From: an uncultured beta proteobacterium
GTDB lineage: Bacteria; Pseudomonadota; Gammaproteobacteria; Burkholderiales; Burkholderiaceae_C
Length of the DNA: 58,797 nucleotides
Direction: 5' to 3'
Assembly (NCBI GenBank): GCA_903845935.1
Contig: CAIMZI010000058.1
Coordinates: 1-58,797 of the forward strand
Part shown: positions 15,867 through 24,896 of the stretch, piece after piece
Numbering within the stretch: position 1 is the stretch's first letter
Layout: every line of letters starts with the position of its first letter
The notes under the pieces: generated by a model
Databases searched by the model: none
Told to the model about the DNA's origin: nothing
What the model saw: only the letters and a program-made list of their open reading frames with translations
Made by a program: the position numbers and the translations under genes

Positions 15867-16529
15867 ATGCCATCCCCCTGCCCTATTAGCAACCTGGTCA
15901 GCTCCGTGCGCGCCAAGCGTGAGCGCCGCAAGCAGGCGCGGCCGGGCGAGTTGCTGGCGGCCGCGCTGGAGCTGTTTGTGGAAAAGGGCTTTGCCGGCAC
16001 CCGCGTGGAAGAGGTGGCGCAGCACGCCGGTGTTTCCAAGGGCACGCTGTTTCTGTATTTCTCCAGCAAGGAAGAACTGTTCAAGGCGGTGGTGCGCGAG
16101 AACATCTCGGGCCGCTTTGCCGAATGGGGCGAAGAGCTCAAGACCTTTGAAGGCACTAGCAAGGAATTGCTGAGCTACTGCATGACCAGCTGGTGGGAGC
16201 GCGTGGGCGCCACCAAAGCCTCCGGCATCCACAAGCTGATGATGAGCGAGGCCGGCAACTTTCCGGAACTGGCAGAGTTTTTCCAGCAGGAGGTGGTACA
16301 ACCGGGCAACGCGCTGATACAGCGCATTTTGCAGCGCGGCGTGGAGCGTGGCGAGCTGCGAGCGCTGGACCCTGTGTATGGCGTCTACAGCATCCTCGCA
16401 CCCATGATTTTTCTGAACCTGTGGCAACATGGCCATGGCAGTTGTGGCGATGCGCGCATTCAGCTGGACCCACAGCGCTACATCGCGTCCCAGCTGCAAA
16501 CGCTTTTCCATGGCCTGAGCCTGCCATGA
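15867..16529 (+). CDS. TetR/AcrR family transcriptional regulator
   Basis: A 220-residue repressor-type protein. The N-terminal helix-turn-helix is clear: AALELFVEKGFAGTRVEEVA then HAGVSKGTLFLYFSSKEELF, roughly residues 30-68. The C-terminal ligand-binding half (about 75-215) has no recognisable effector signature. An inverted repeat over its own promoter suggests autoregulation. Divergent msrA and the downstream pcm-like/rhodanese/tolC genes are possible targets; control of the TolC efflux channel would be typical for this family but is an inference. Confidence 0.92.
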   Translation: MPSPCPISNLVSSVRAKRERRKQARPGELLAAALELFVEKGFAGTRVEEVAQHAGVSKGTLFLYFSSKEELFKAVVRENISGRFAEWGEELKTFEGTSKELLSYCMTSWWERVGATKASGIHKLMMSEAGNFPELAEFFQQEVVQPGNALIQRILQRGVERGELRALDPVYGVYSILAPMIFLNLWQHGHGSCGDARIQLDPQRYIASQLQTLFHGLSLP

Positions 16530-16646
16530 AAAATAACCTCCTTGCGAATGATCTGGCTCAATGGCACGCCGCCGCTTGAGCCGCGGGGCGCCCACTTCAC
16601 CTAAAATTGCTTACAATCCCGCCACATACCCCCTAGGAGTATTTAC

Positions 16647-17309
16647 ATGCCATCCATCAACGTCGAAAAAGCCCGCTTCAACATGATCGAGCAGCAGATC
16701 CGCCCCTGGAACGTGCTGGACGCTGCAGTTCTGGAGCTGCTGGCCTCGGTGCGCCGCGACGCCTTTGTCTCAGATGCCCACAAGGCACTGGCCTATGCCG
16801 ACCTGGAAATCCCCCTGCCCGGTGGCCAATGCATGCTGGCGCCGCGTCTGGAAGCCCGTCTACTGCAAGACCTTCACGTCAAGAAGACCGACAAGGTGCT
16901 GGAAATCGGCACCGGCTCAGGCTTTTTAACCGCCTTGTTGGCGCAGCAAGCGGCCAGCGTGCTGTCGCTGGAGCTGTCTGCCGAACTGGTGGCCTTTGCC
17001 AAGAGCAATCTGCAAAAGGCCGGCATCCGCAATGCCGAGGTGCGCCAGGGTGACGGATCGCAAGGCGCTGCGGCCGACGGCCCGTTTGACGTGATTCTGC
17101 TGGGCGGCTCGGTGGCAGACATTCCCCACCAGCTGCTGGATCAGCTCAGCGTTGGCGGACGCCTGGCCGCAGTGGTCGGCGACGAGCCGGTGATGTGTGC
17201 CACCTTTATTACCCGCACCAGCGCCACCGATTTCCGGACCTCCCAGCCTTGGGATTGCGACGCTCCGCGTTTGCAACATTTCGCGGAAAACTCGCGTTTC
17301 ACCTTTTGA
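16647..17309 (+). CDS. Protein-L-isoaspartate O-methyltransferase family protein
   Basis: A 220-residue SAM-dependent methyltransferase of the Pcm family, which methylates isoaspartyl residues of damaged proteins. The SAM-binding motif I is VLEIGTGSGFLTALLA, around residues 91-106, followed by VLSLELSAELVAFA and FDVILLGGSV. The N-terminal FNMIEQQIRPWNVLD block is the version often annotated in Burkholderiales and differs from classical E. coli Pcm, so the true substrate is uncertain. A strong ribosome site, AGGAG, lies 8 bp before the ATG. It heads a probable operon with the rhodanese (22 bp away) and the TolC gene. Confidence 0.88.
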   Translation: MPSINVEKARFNMIEQQIRPWNVLDAAVLELLASVRRDAFVSDAHKALAYADLEIPLPGGQCMLAPRLEARLLQDLHVKKTDKVLEIGTGSGFLTALLAQQAASVLSLELSAELVAFAKSNLQKAGIRNAEVRQGDGSQGAAADGPFDVILLGGSVADIPHQLLDQLSVGGRLAAVVGDEPVMCATFITRTSATDFRTSQPWDCDAPRLQHFAENSRFTF

Positions 17310-17331
17310 ACCCAGCGAAGGTAAGTCAAGC

Positions 17332-17673
17332 ATGATTAGTCAATTTCGCCCCAGGGACCTGGCCACCTGGCTGGCCCAGATGAGTCCGCTGGGGGAGGCC
17401 GTGATACTGGACGTGCGTGAGCCCGGCGAACTGCAAGTCGCCGCTGTCCGGGCCAATGGTTTCACCCTGCTGACCATTCCCATGGGCCTGGTGCCAGTAC
17501 GCCTGTCCGAACTCGATCCCCAGCAACCCATTGCCTGCCTGTGCCACCACGGTGGCCGCAGCATGCAGGTGGCGCAGTTCCTGGCCAGCCGCGGCTTCGA
17601 GAACGTTGCCAATATTGCCGGTGGCATCCACGCCTGGGCCGCCGAGCTGGACCCCGGCATCGCCACTTACTAA
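17332..17673 (+). CDS. Single-domain rhodanese-like protein
   Basis: A 113-residue cytoplasmic sulfurtransferase domain. It shows AVILDVREPGEL near the N-terminus and the active loop CHHGGRS with catalytic Cys71, followed by FENVANIAGGIHAWA. The ATG giving MISQFRPRDL was chosen; the open frame runs upstream into the methyltransferase gene. The CHHGGRS loop resembles GlpE/PspE-type thiosulfate sulfurtransferases. Its conserved place between a pcm-like gene and tolC in this group of bacteria suggests a common transcript rather than a known shared function. Confidence 0.92.
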   Translation: MISQFRPRDLATWLAQMSPLGEAVILDVREPGELQVAAVRANGFTLLTIPMGLVPVRLSELDPQQPIACLCHHGGRSMQVAQFLASRGFENVANIAGGIHAWAAELDPGIATY

Positions 17674-17714
17674 GCTCGCATTATTCAGCGCCCCTCCTTC
17701 CACCGAAAGCCACC

Positions 17715-19055
17715 ATGAACCGCATACGCCAGTCCCGATCGTTTTCTTTGTTGCCCTTGCTGGTAGCCCTGGGAGCAGGCTGTGCCGGGGTGGCCCAAGC
17801 CCAAAGCCTGGTGGAATTGTTCAACGCAGCCAAGGGCTATGACGCCAGCTACCAGTCGGCCAAATCTCAGGCCGATGCCACACTGGCCCATGGGGAACAA
17901 GCGCGAGCCGGAATATTGCCCACCGTGGGTCTGGGTGCAGCGGTCAGCCAGACCAGCCAGGACAGTTCGCTCTCCGCGCTGAGCGGCAAGAATTACGGCC
18001 TGCAGTCGGCCACCCTGACTGCATCCCAGCCCTTGTATCGCCCCGGCAACTGGGCAAGCTTCGCCCAGGGAAAAAAATCGACCGAGTTGGCCCAATACCA
18101 GTTGCTGGCCGCCGAGCAGGACCTGATCGTGCGGGTCAGTCAAGCCTTCTTCGATGTGCTGGCCGCCACCGACAGCCTGACCTATGTGCGCAGCCTGAAG
18201 GCCGCCGTGGCCGAACAACTGGCCTCGGCCAAACGCAACTTCGAGGTCGGCACCTCCACCATTGTGGACACCCGTGACGCCCAGGCCCGCTACGACCTGA
18301 CCGTGGCCCAGGAACTGGCCGCCGACAACGACCTGCGCGTCAAGTCGCTGGCGCTGGACCAACTGGTGGGCCAAAGCGGCGCGGAGCCCAAACCAATGCG
18401 CGCACCGGTATTGCTGGACGCGGTGCAGCCCGACGACGTCAGCCTCTGGGTACAACAGTCCGAGGCCCTGAACCCGCTGGTCAAGCAGACCGAGATCGCG
18501 CTGGATGTGGCCAAACTGGAGACCGAAAAGGCCCAGGCGGGCCACAAGCCTACGCTGGATTTGGGCGCCAGTTACTACGCATCCAACAACAATGGCAGCT
18601 CCACGGCTTCGGGCAACTACAACCTCAACCAGGCCAGCCTGGGTTTGAGCTTCAATCTGCCGCTGTTTGCCGGCTATTCGATACAGAACCGTGTCAAGGA
18701 AACCCTGGCCCTGGAAGACAAGGCCCGCAGCGATTTAGATGGCGCCAAACGCTCGGTGGCCCAAGGCACGCGCAGCGCCTTCTTTGGCCTGCAGTCCGGC
18801 CTGTCCCAGGTCAAGGCCTATGAGGCGGCCGAGGCCTCCAGCCAGAGTGCGCTGGACGCCAATAAGCTGGGTTACCAGGTGGGGGTGAAGATCAACATTG
18901 ATGTGCTCAATGCCCAAAGCCAGCTTTACAGCACCAAGGCCAGCCTGGCCAAGGCGCGCTACGACGTGCTGGTCGGCGGTCTGAAGTTACGCCAGGCCAC
19001 AGGTGTGCTCAAGGACGAGGACCTGCTAGCCATCAACGCGCTGCTAGTACCGTAG
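17715..19055 (+). CDS. tolC: TolC family outer membrane efflux protein
   Basis: A 446-residue outer membrane channel for type I secretion and tripartite efflux. A signal peptide is visible: MNRIRQSRSFSLLPLLVALG then AGCAGVAQAQ, with cleavage near residue 28. The mature protein begins SLVELFNAAKGYDASYQSAK and carries the duplicated TolC repeat (LIVRVSQAFFDVLAATDSL and GTRSAFFGLQSGLSQVKAYE), ending YDVLVGGLKLRQATGVL, all typical of TolC/CyaE. Length fits the family. I chose the ATG at 17715 because it gives the signal peptide. The cognate membrane-fusion and pump genes are not in the window. Confidence 0.93.
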   Translation: MNRIRQSRSFSLLPLLVALGAGCAGVAQAQSLVELFNAAKGYDASYQSAKSQADATLAHGEQARAGILPTVGLGAAVSQTSQDSSLSALSGKNYGLQSATLTASQPLYRPGNWASFAQGKKSTELAQYQLLAAEQDLIVRVSQAFFDVLAATDSLTYVRSLKAAVAEQLASAKRNFEVGTSTIVDTRDAQARYDLTVAQELAADNDLRVKSLALDQLVGQSGAEPKPMRAPVLLDAVQPDDVSLWVQQSEALNPLVKQTEIALDVAKLETEKAQAGHKPTLDLGASYYASNNNGSSTASGNYNLNQASLGLSFNLPLFAGYSIQNRVKETLALEDKARSDLDGAKRSVAQGTRSAFFGLQSGLSQVKAYEAAEASSQSALDANKLGYQVGVKINIDVLNAQSQLYSTKASLAKARYDVLVGGLKLRQATGVLKDEDLLAINALLVP

Positions 19056-19147
19056 ACGCGGGCTGTGCCGCTGCGGCCTGAGCTTGCGCCCCTTGCGTCC
19101 ATGTCCGTCGCCCACCACCCAAGCGCGGCATATCCAACGGGACAACA

Positions 19148-22100
19148 ATGAATCTCAAGCAAGGCATGGCAGGCAGACTGCTCGCAGCTAGCGCTTCGGT
19201 CAAGGCGCGATTGGTGTTTGAGTCCGTGTTTATATTTTCCGTTGTCCTCTATTTATCCGCTGCCTATGTCTCTAGTCTGGACGATGCGCGGGTTCTGGAT
19301 CAGCGGCGAGTAGCGATCGACACGGCCCGCTCCGCAGTTGCCAGAATGCAACTCAATATCGATCACGCCTTGTCTGCCACCTCGGCCCTTGCGGCGCTGG
19401 TCAGACAAGGCAACGGCAAGGTTCCCGACTTCAATGCCGTTGCACAGGAGATGCTCAGGCTTTATCCGGGCGTTGGTTCGATACAACTGGCCCCGGCCGG
19501 CGTGGTCCAAGAAATCGTTCCACTGGAAGGCAATCAAAAGGCCATTGGACACAACTTGCTAGCGGACCCACAGCGCAACAAGGAGGCCTTTCTGGCCAGG
19601 GATACCGGAAAACTGACCTTAGCTGGGCCATTCAATTTGGTTCAGGGTGGGCTTGGTGCTGCGGGCAGGTTGCCGGTTTTTCTACGTGAAGGACCTGACC
19701 GTTCCACTTTCTGGGGCTTCACGATTGTGCTGATCCGCTTTCCCGCCATTCTGGACCAGGCCGGATTTGTGGATCTTGACCGCCAGGGCTACCGCTGGGC
19801 GCTCTGGCGCGTCCAGCCGGACACCGGCCAGCGCCAGGTGATTGCCGCATCGGACCCGCAGGCCCTGCCGACACCGGCCGAGCTGTCAATGGCAGTTCCG
19901 AATGGGAGTTGGACTTTCAGTGTGGCTCCGACGCAGGGTTGGGGCGATGCGGCCTACCACCACAGCAGTATGTTCGTGGCCTGGGTCCTGAGCGCACTGC
20001 TCACCCTGGTCTTTGTGCTGGTCAGGCGCTACCCCGTTCGACTGCGTGCAGAAGTTCTGGCACGCACCAGGCAATTAGCCGATGAGCGCCAGCGCCTGAG
20101 CACCTTGATTGAATCCATACCCGATCCCATTTTCTTCAAGGACGGCGACGGGCGATTACAAATTGCCAATCATTCGGCGAAGAATTTGTTGCAGTTGAGT
20201 GCCTTGGATTGGGTGGGAAAAACGGAGCAGGAGTTGGCTGAACTGCATCCCGATATGCGCCTGGTACACGAGCAAAGCTTGAAAGATGATGAGCTGGCTT
20301 GGATGGCGAATGGCGCAGACATTTTCGCCTCCTCGGTCAGCGACGCACAAGGCAGCAGCCGGCACTTTGAAATCAGGAAGATCCCCATCTTCGATGCGAC
20401 GGGCGCGCGCCAGGCACTGGTGACCCTTGGGCGGGACGTCACTGAACATAAGCGCGACGAGGAAGCGCTGCGCATTGCAGCCACTGCATTTGAGTCCCAG
20501 CAGGGTATGTTCATCACCGACTCCCACCGGGTGATCGTGCGGGTGAACAAGGCGTTCACGCAGATCACAGGATACAGCGAACAGGAAGCCATTGGCCAAA
20601 CCGCGCACCTGCTGCATTCGGGGCGCCACGATGCCGACTTTTATGCTGCCATGAGCCATTGCCTGGTGAACCAAGGCACCTGGCGTGGCGAAATCTGGAA
20701 CCGGCGCAAGGACGGCAATATCTATCCGGAGTGGCTGACCATCAGCGCAGTCAGGGGCAGCGAGGCGTCTATCAGCCACTATGTCGCGATCTTCAGCGAC
20801 ATCAGCGACCGCGTCACCGCGCAGGCACAGATTGACTCCTTGGCCTTCTATGACCCGCTCACAGCTTTGCCCAATCGCCGCTTGCTGATGGACCGCCTAG
20901 ATCAGGCCCTGCACGCGAGTACCCGCCATGCACGCAATTGCGCCTTGTTGTTCGTGGACCTGGACAATTTCAAAATCTTGAACGACAGCCTCGGACATTT
21001 TCAGGGGGATCTTTTGCTGGCACAGGTGGCACAGCGACTGAAGGCGTGCATCAGCGAGGGCAACACCGTAGCGCGCATCGGCAGCGACGAGTTTGTGGTG
21101 ATGCTGGAAGATTTAAGCACCGATGAAATCGAAGCTGCCACCCAGGCTGAAACCATCGGCCTTAAAATTTTGGACGCGTTTGTCAAGGACTTTGAACTGG
21201 ACCAGGTATCTCACCATGCAAGCCCCAGCATTGGTATCACCCTGTTTGGGGGCGGCTTGGGCGAGTCCACGGACCAACCGCTCAAACGTGCCGAATTGGC
21301 GATGTTCACCGCGAAGGATGCCGGACGCAACACATTGAGGTTCTTTGATGCGCAAATGCAAACTGTGGTGTCGGCCCGGGCCGCGCTGGAGACTGAGCTT
21401 CGTGAGGCAATCATCCAGGAGCAATTCCGCCTGTTCTACCAGCCGCAGGTAGTGGGTGCTGGACGCCTCACGGGTGCGGAGGCCCTGCTGCGATGGCAGC
21501 ATCCGTTTCGCGGCCTGGTCTCCCCATCGGAATTCATCGCACTGGCAGAGGAAAGCGGACTCATTCTGCCCATAGGCCAGTGGGTGCTGGAAACCGCCTG
21601 CGCGCAGTTGGCGCTGTGGTCGGTGCAACCGGAGACGGCGGGGCTGACGATTGCGGTCAATGTGAGTGCGCGCCAGTTCCGCCAACCCGACTTTGTCAGC
21701 GGCGTGCTCGCCACCATGGCGAAACACCAGGTCAGGCCCAAGTTACTCAAGATCGAATTGACCGAGAGCATGCTGGTGCACGACGTCGAAAGCGTCATTG
21801 GCAAGATGGATGCCCTCAAGGCCAAGGGGGTTGGTTTTTCACTCGACGACTTCGGCACCGGCTATTCGTCGCTGTCCTACCTCAAACGCCTGCCACTGGA
21901 TCAGCTAAAGATCGATCAGGCCTTTGTGCGCAACATCGTGACCGACACCAATGATGCCGCCATCGCAAAAATGGTGGTGGCTCTGGCCGAGAGTTTGGCG
22001 CTGGCGGTCATTGCAGAAGGCGTGGAGATGCAGGCCCAGGCCGACTTTCTGGCACATCTGGGTTGCCACGCCTACCAGGGCTACCTGTTCAGCAAGCCCT

Positions 22101-22159
22101 TGCCACTCGATGGTTTTGAGGCCTTTGTTCGGGCCCAGGCTGGAGCTGCGACCGCTTAA
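19148..22159 (+). CDS. CHASE-PAS-PAS-GGDEF-EAL signalling protein
   Basis: A 1003-residue inner-membrane cyclic-di-GMP protein. Order: TM1 about 22-43; periplasmic CHASE-like domain about 60-265; TM2 about 274-293; PAS 1 about 318-435; PAS 2 about 440-560 (ITGYSEQEAIGQ); GGDEF about 565-735; EAL about 755-995. The GGDEF signature is GSDEF (645-649) and no RxxD inhibitory site precedes it, so cyclase activity is doubtful. The EAL domain is intact: EALLRWQHP (EAL 778-780), DDFGTGYSSLSYLKRLP and KIDQAFVRNI. Net phosphodiesterase activity is the likely role. The stop overlaps that of convergent waaA within TTAA. Confidence 0.93.
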   Translation: MNLKQGMAGRLLAASASVKARLVFESVFIFSVVLYLSAAYVSSLDDARVLDQRRVAIDTARSAVARMQLNIDHALSATSALAALVRQGNGKVPDFNAVAQEMLRLYPGVGSIQLAPAGVVQEIVPLEGNQKAIGHNLLADPQRNKEAFLARDTGKLTLAGPFNLVQGGLGAAGRLPVFLREGPDRSTFWGFTIVLIRFPAILDQAGFVDLDRQGYRWALWRVQPDTGQRQVIAASDPQALPTPAELSMAVPNGSWTFSVAPTQGWGDAAYHHSSMFVAWVLSALLTLVFVLVRRYPVRLRAEVLARTRQLADERQRLSTLIESIPDPIFFKDGDGRLQIANHSAKNLLQLSALDWVGKTEQELAELHPDMRLVHEQSLKDDELAWMANGADIFASSVSDAQGSSRHFEIRKIPIFDATGARQALVTLGRDVTEHKRDEEALRIAATAFESQQGMFITDSHRVIVRVNKAFTQITGYSEQEAIGQTAHLLHSGRHDADFYAAMSHCLVNQGTWRGEIWNRRKDGNIYPEWLTISAVRGSEASISHYVAIFSDISDRVTAQAQIDSLAFYDPLTALPNRRLLMDRLDQALHASTRHARNCALLFVDLDNFKILNDSLGHFQGDLLLAQVAQRLKACISEGNTVARIGSDEFVVMLEDLSTDEIEAATQAETIGLKILDAFVKDFELDQVSHHASPSIGITLFGGGLGESTDQPLKRAELAMFTAKDAGRNTLRFFDAQMQTVVSARAALETELREAIIQEQFRLFYQPQVVGAGRLTGAEALLRWQHPFRGLVSPSEFIALAEESGLILPIGQWVLETACAQLALWSVQPETAGLTIAVNVSARQFRQPDFVSGVLATMAKHQVRPKLLKIELTESMLVHDVESVIGKMDALKAKGVGFSLDDFGTGYSSLSYLKRLPLDQLKIDQAFVRNIVTDTNDAAIAKMVVALAESLALAVIAEGVEMQAQADFLAHLGCHAYQGYLFSKPLPLDGFEAFVRAQAGAATA

Positions 22160-23442
22160 CCTGCAATCGGTGCTGCGCTTTCGATTAGCGTGTGCCTCAA
22201 CGCCTCCAGCGTGCGCCTTGTGGCACCTTGGTGCTCCACGCTCCAGGCCAACGCCGCTCGGCGTGTTCGGGCAAGTCCTGCAGGGTCGGCCAGGAGTGCG
22301 GCACTTTGGTGCAGGGCATCCGGCATGTCCACGCAGCGCAGGGCAGCACCGGCGGCCTCTGCATTTTTTGCGGCTTGCGCAAAGTTAAAGGTGTGCGGGC
22401 CCATCAGCACCGGGCAGCCGCAAGCGGCGGCCTCGATCAGATTCTGGCCGCCCAGTGGCGCAAAGCTGCCACCCAGTAGCGCCACGTCGGCCAGCCCGTA
22501 ATACAGCGCCATTTCGCCCAGGGAATCGCCCAACCAGATATCCGCCCGCTCTGGGCCGCCTTGCCAGCTGCTGCGACGCGACACGCTGAAACCACCGGCC
22601 TGAAACAGCGTAGCTACGGCGTCAAAACGCTGCGGATGGCGCGGCACGATCAGCCATTGCACGTCGGGCACTGGACGCAGCTTGAGGGCATCCACCAGCA
22701 TCTGCTCCTCGCCCTCGCGCGAGCTGGTGAACATCAACACCGGCCGACTCGATGGGCTGCGCCAGGCCCGGCCCTGGGCCAAAAGAGCGGCGTCGGGTGT
22801 GGCGTCAAATTTCAGATTGCCCGTCACCGCCGGCACCTGGGCGCCCAGTGAGCGCAGGCGAATTGCATCGTCCTCGGTCTGCGCCCAGACTGCCGTCAAG
22901 CCCGCATAGGCTGGGCGCGAAAGCCAGGCCAGGCGCTTGGCTTGGCGATAGGATTTTTCGCTCATGCGGGCGTTTACCAGACACAGCGGCACGGCCACCC
23001 TGGCACAGGCCGCCACCATGTTTGGCCAAACCTCGGTTTCCATCAAAAGGCCGATGCGCGGCTGAAACTGCGTCAGAAAACGCTGAACGGCGCCCGGCGT
23101 ATCCCAGGGCTGCCAGGTCTGGACGTCGCCATCCTTCAGCAGCGCTGTGCCCTGCTCCCAACCGGTGGCAGTGCCATGAGTCAGCAACAGGCGCACACCC
23201 GGATATTGATGGCGCAGGCCATCAATCAGCACGGCGGCGGCGCGGGTTTCGCCGAGCGACACGGCATGGACCCAAATCAATCGATTCGCCTGGCGTTCTG
23301 GCGCCTGCTCGTAATGACCAAAGCGTTGTTCGATGGCGTGGCCGTAACCCGGTTCCCGGATGGCGCGGCGCTTGAGCTTGCGTTTGAGCAGCGGCTGCGC
23401 CAGCCACAGGGCCAGGGAATACAGGGCGCGCATCAGCGGCAT
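22156..23442 (-). CDS. waaA: 3-deoxy-D-manno-octulosonic acid (KDO) transferase
   Basis: Transfers KDO from CMP-KDO to lipid A precursor on the cytoplasmic face of the inner membrane, building the inner LPS core. The 428-residue length and blocks match WaaA/KdtA: a hydrophobic N-terminus (YSLALWLAQPLL), IWVHAVSLGETRAA, LLTHGTATGWEQG, ETEVWPN, RMSEKSYR, TSSREGEEQMLVDAL, WLGDSLGEMALYYGLAD, LLGGSFAPLGGQNLIEAA and MGPHTFNF. The start could be the first ATG or the Met three codons later. It is the last gene of the waaC/phosphohexomutase/waaA unit. Confidence 0.96.
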   Translation of the reverse strand: MPLMRALYSLALWLAQPLLKRKLKRRAIREPGYGHAIEQRFGHYEQAPERQANRLIWVHAVSLGETRAAAVLIDGLRHQYPGVRLLLTHGTATGWEQGTALLKDGDVQTWQPWDTPGAVQRFLTQFQPRIGLLMETEVWPNMVAACARVAVPLCLVNARMSEKSYRQAKRLAWLSRPAYAGLTAVWAQTEDDAIRLRSLGAQVPAVTGNLKFDATPDAALLAQGRAWRSPSSRPVLMFTSSREGEEQMLVDALKLRPVPDVQWLIVPRHPQRFDAVATLFQAGGFSVSRRSSWQGGPERADIWLGDSLGEMALYYGLADVALLGGSFAPLGGQNLIEAAACGCPVLMGPHTFNFAQAAKNAEAAGAALRCVDMPDALHQSAALLADPAGLARTRRAALAWSVEHQGATRRTLEALRHTLIESAAPIAG

Positions 23443-23500
23443 AGCACGGACCTTCCTAACTTGGCGCTGAGGACGAACGGCAGTGATAGGCTAACCCAAC

Positions 23501-24883
23501 TCAATGTGCCGATTCCTCGAACTGCGCGTCCGGTTTGACAGTGCGCAGCAGCGCCAGCATGGCGCTCTGGATGCGCTCCAGCGCTTGGGAAGTGTGGCCC
23601 TCAAAGCGCAGCGTCAGCACCGGCGTGGTGTTGGAGGCACGGATCAGGCCAAAGCCGTCCGGCCAGTCCACCCGCAGGCCGTCGATGGTGGTGATCACGG
23701 CGGGGGCAGCTAAGTCCACCTGGGCCACCAGTTGCTCCACCAGACCATGGGCCTGGCCCTCGGCGCAGGGCACGTTGAGTTCGGGGGTTGAGAAGCTGGT
23801 CGGCAGAGCGTCCAGCATCTCGCTCACATCGGGCACAAGGCTGACAATTTCCAGCAAACGGCAAGCGGCATAGGTGCCGTCGTCAAAGCCGAACCAGCGT
23901 TCCTTGAAGAAGATGTGGCCGCTCATCTCGCCGCCCAGGGGCGAACCGATCTCGCGCATCTTGTCCTTGATCAGGGAGTGGCCGGTCTTGAACATCAGGG
24001 GCACGCCACCGGCCGCCTCAATCGCCGGGGCTAGTTGCTGCGAGCACTTGACGTCAAAAATAACGGTAGCACCCGGCACGCGCGACAGCACGTCACGGGC
24101 GAACAGCATCAACTGGCGGTCCGGGTAAATGGTGTTGCCCTGCTTGGTGACGATGCCCAGGCGGTCGCCATCGCCATCAAAGGCCAGGCCAATTTCGGCG
24201 TCGCTGTTTTGAAGCGCAGCAACCAGGTCGCGCAAATTTTCGGGCTTGCTCGGGTCCGGATGGTGATTCGGGAAATTGCCGTCCACCTCGCTAAACAGTT
24301 CGGTCACCTCGCAGCCGATGGCCCGCAGGATGGCGGGAGCCGTGGCACCGGCCACGCCATTGCCGCAGTCAACCACGACCTTCATAGGCCGAGATAAGCG
24401 GATGTCACTGACGATGCGCGCCTGGTAGGCTGGCAGCACGTCGACCGGGCTGCAACTGCCGCCACTCTGGAGCGTCCATCCATCCGATTCCATCATGGCG
24501 CGCAGGGCCTGAATGGCCTCGCCATAAACAGCCCGTCCGTCCAGCACCATCTTGAAGCCGTTGTAATCGCGCGGGTTGTGGCTGCCGGTGACCTGGATGC
24601 CGCTGGCGCACAGGGAATTGGCGGCAAAGTACAGCATGGGCGTGGTGACCATGCCGACGTCGATGACCTGGACACCGGCCTCCACCAGGCCGCGGATCAG
24701 AGCCGCCGACAACAGGGGGCCGCTCAGGCGCCCATCGCGTCCCACCGCCACCTGGGTCTGGCCCTGCGCCATGGCGATGCTGCCAAAGCAGCGGCCCAGG
24801 CCCAGCGCCAGGTCTTCGCTCACGGTGGAGGGAACGATGCCCCGGATGTCATAGGCCTTGAAAATACCGGCATTGATCTGCAT
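23501..24883 (-). CDS. Phosphomannomutase/phosphoglucomutase
   Basis: A 460-residue alpha-D-phosphohexomutase, likely interconverting mannose or glucose 1- and 6-phosphates for LPS and exopolysaccharide sugars (AlgC/ManB type). Catalytic loop TGSHNPRDYNGFK has the phosphoserine Ser101. The metal loop is FDGDGDRLG (Asp236/238/240), the sugar loop GGEMSGHIFF, and the phosphate-binding end is VDWPDGFGLIRASNTTPVLT. I chose the ATG for MQINAGIFKAYDIRG; 29 upstream codons are not family-like. It lies 13 bp after waaC and 58 bp before waaA, which supports an envelope-sugar role. Confidence 0.93.
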   Translation of the reverse strand: MQINAGIFKAYDIRGIVPSTVSEDLALGLGRCFGSIAMAQGQTQVAVGRDGRLSGPLLSAALIRGLVEAGVQVIDVGMVTTPMLYFAANSLCASGIQVTGSHNPRDYNGFKMVLDGRAVYGEAIQALRAMMESDGWTLQSGGSCSPVDVLPAYQARIVSDIRLSRPMKVVVDCGNGVAGATAPAILRAIGCEVTELFSEVDGNFPNHHPDPSKPENLRDLVAALQNSDAEIGLAFDGDGDRLGIVTKQGNTIYPDRQLMLFARDVLSRVPGATVIFDVKCSQQLAPAIEAAGGVPLMFKTGHSLIKDKMREIGSPLGGEMSGHIFFKERWFGFDDGTYAACRLLEIVSLVPDVSEMLDALPTSFSTPELNVPCAEGQAHGLVEQLVAQVDLAAPAVITTIDGLRVDWPDGFGLIRASNTTPVLTLRFEGHTSQALERIQSAMLALLRTVKPDAQFEESAH

Positions 24884-24896
24884 GCGTTGTCCCTGG

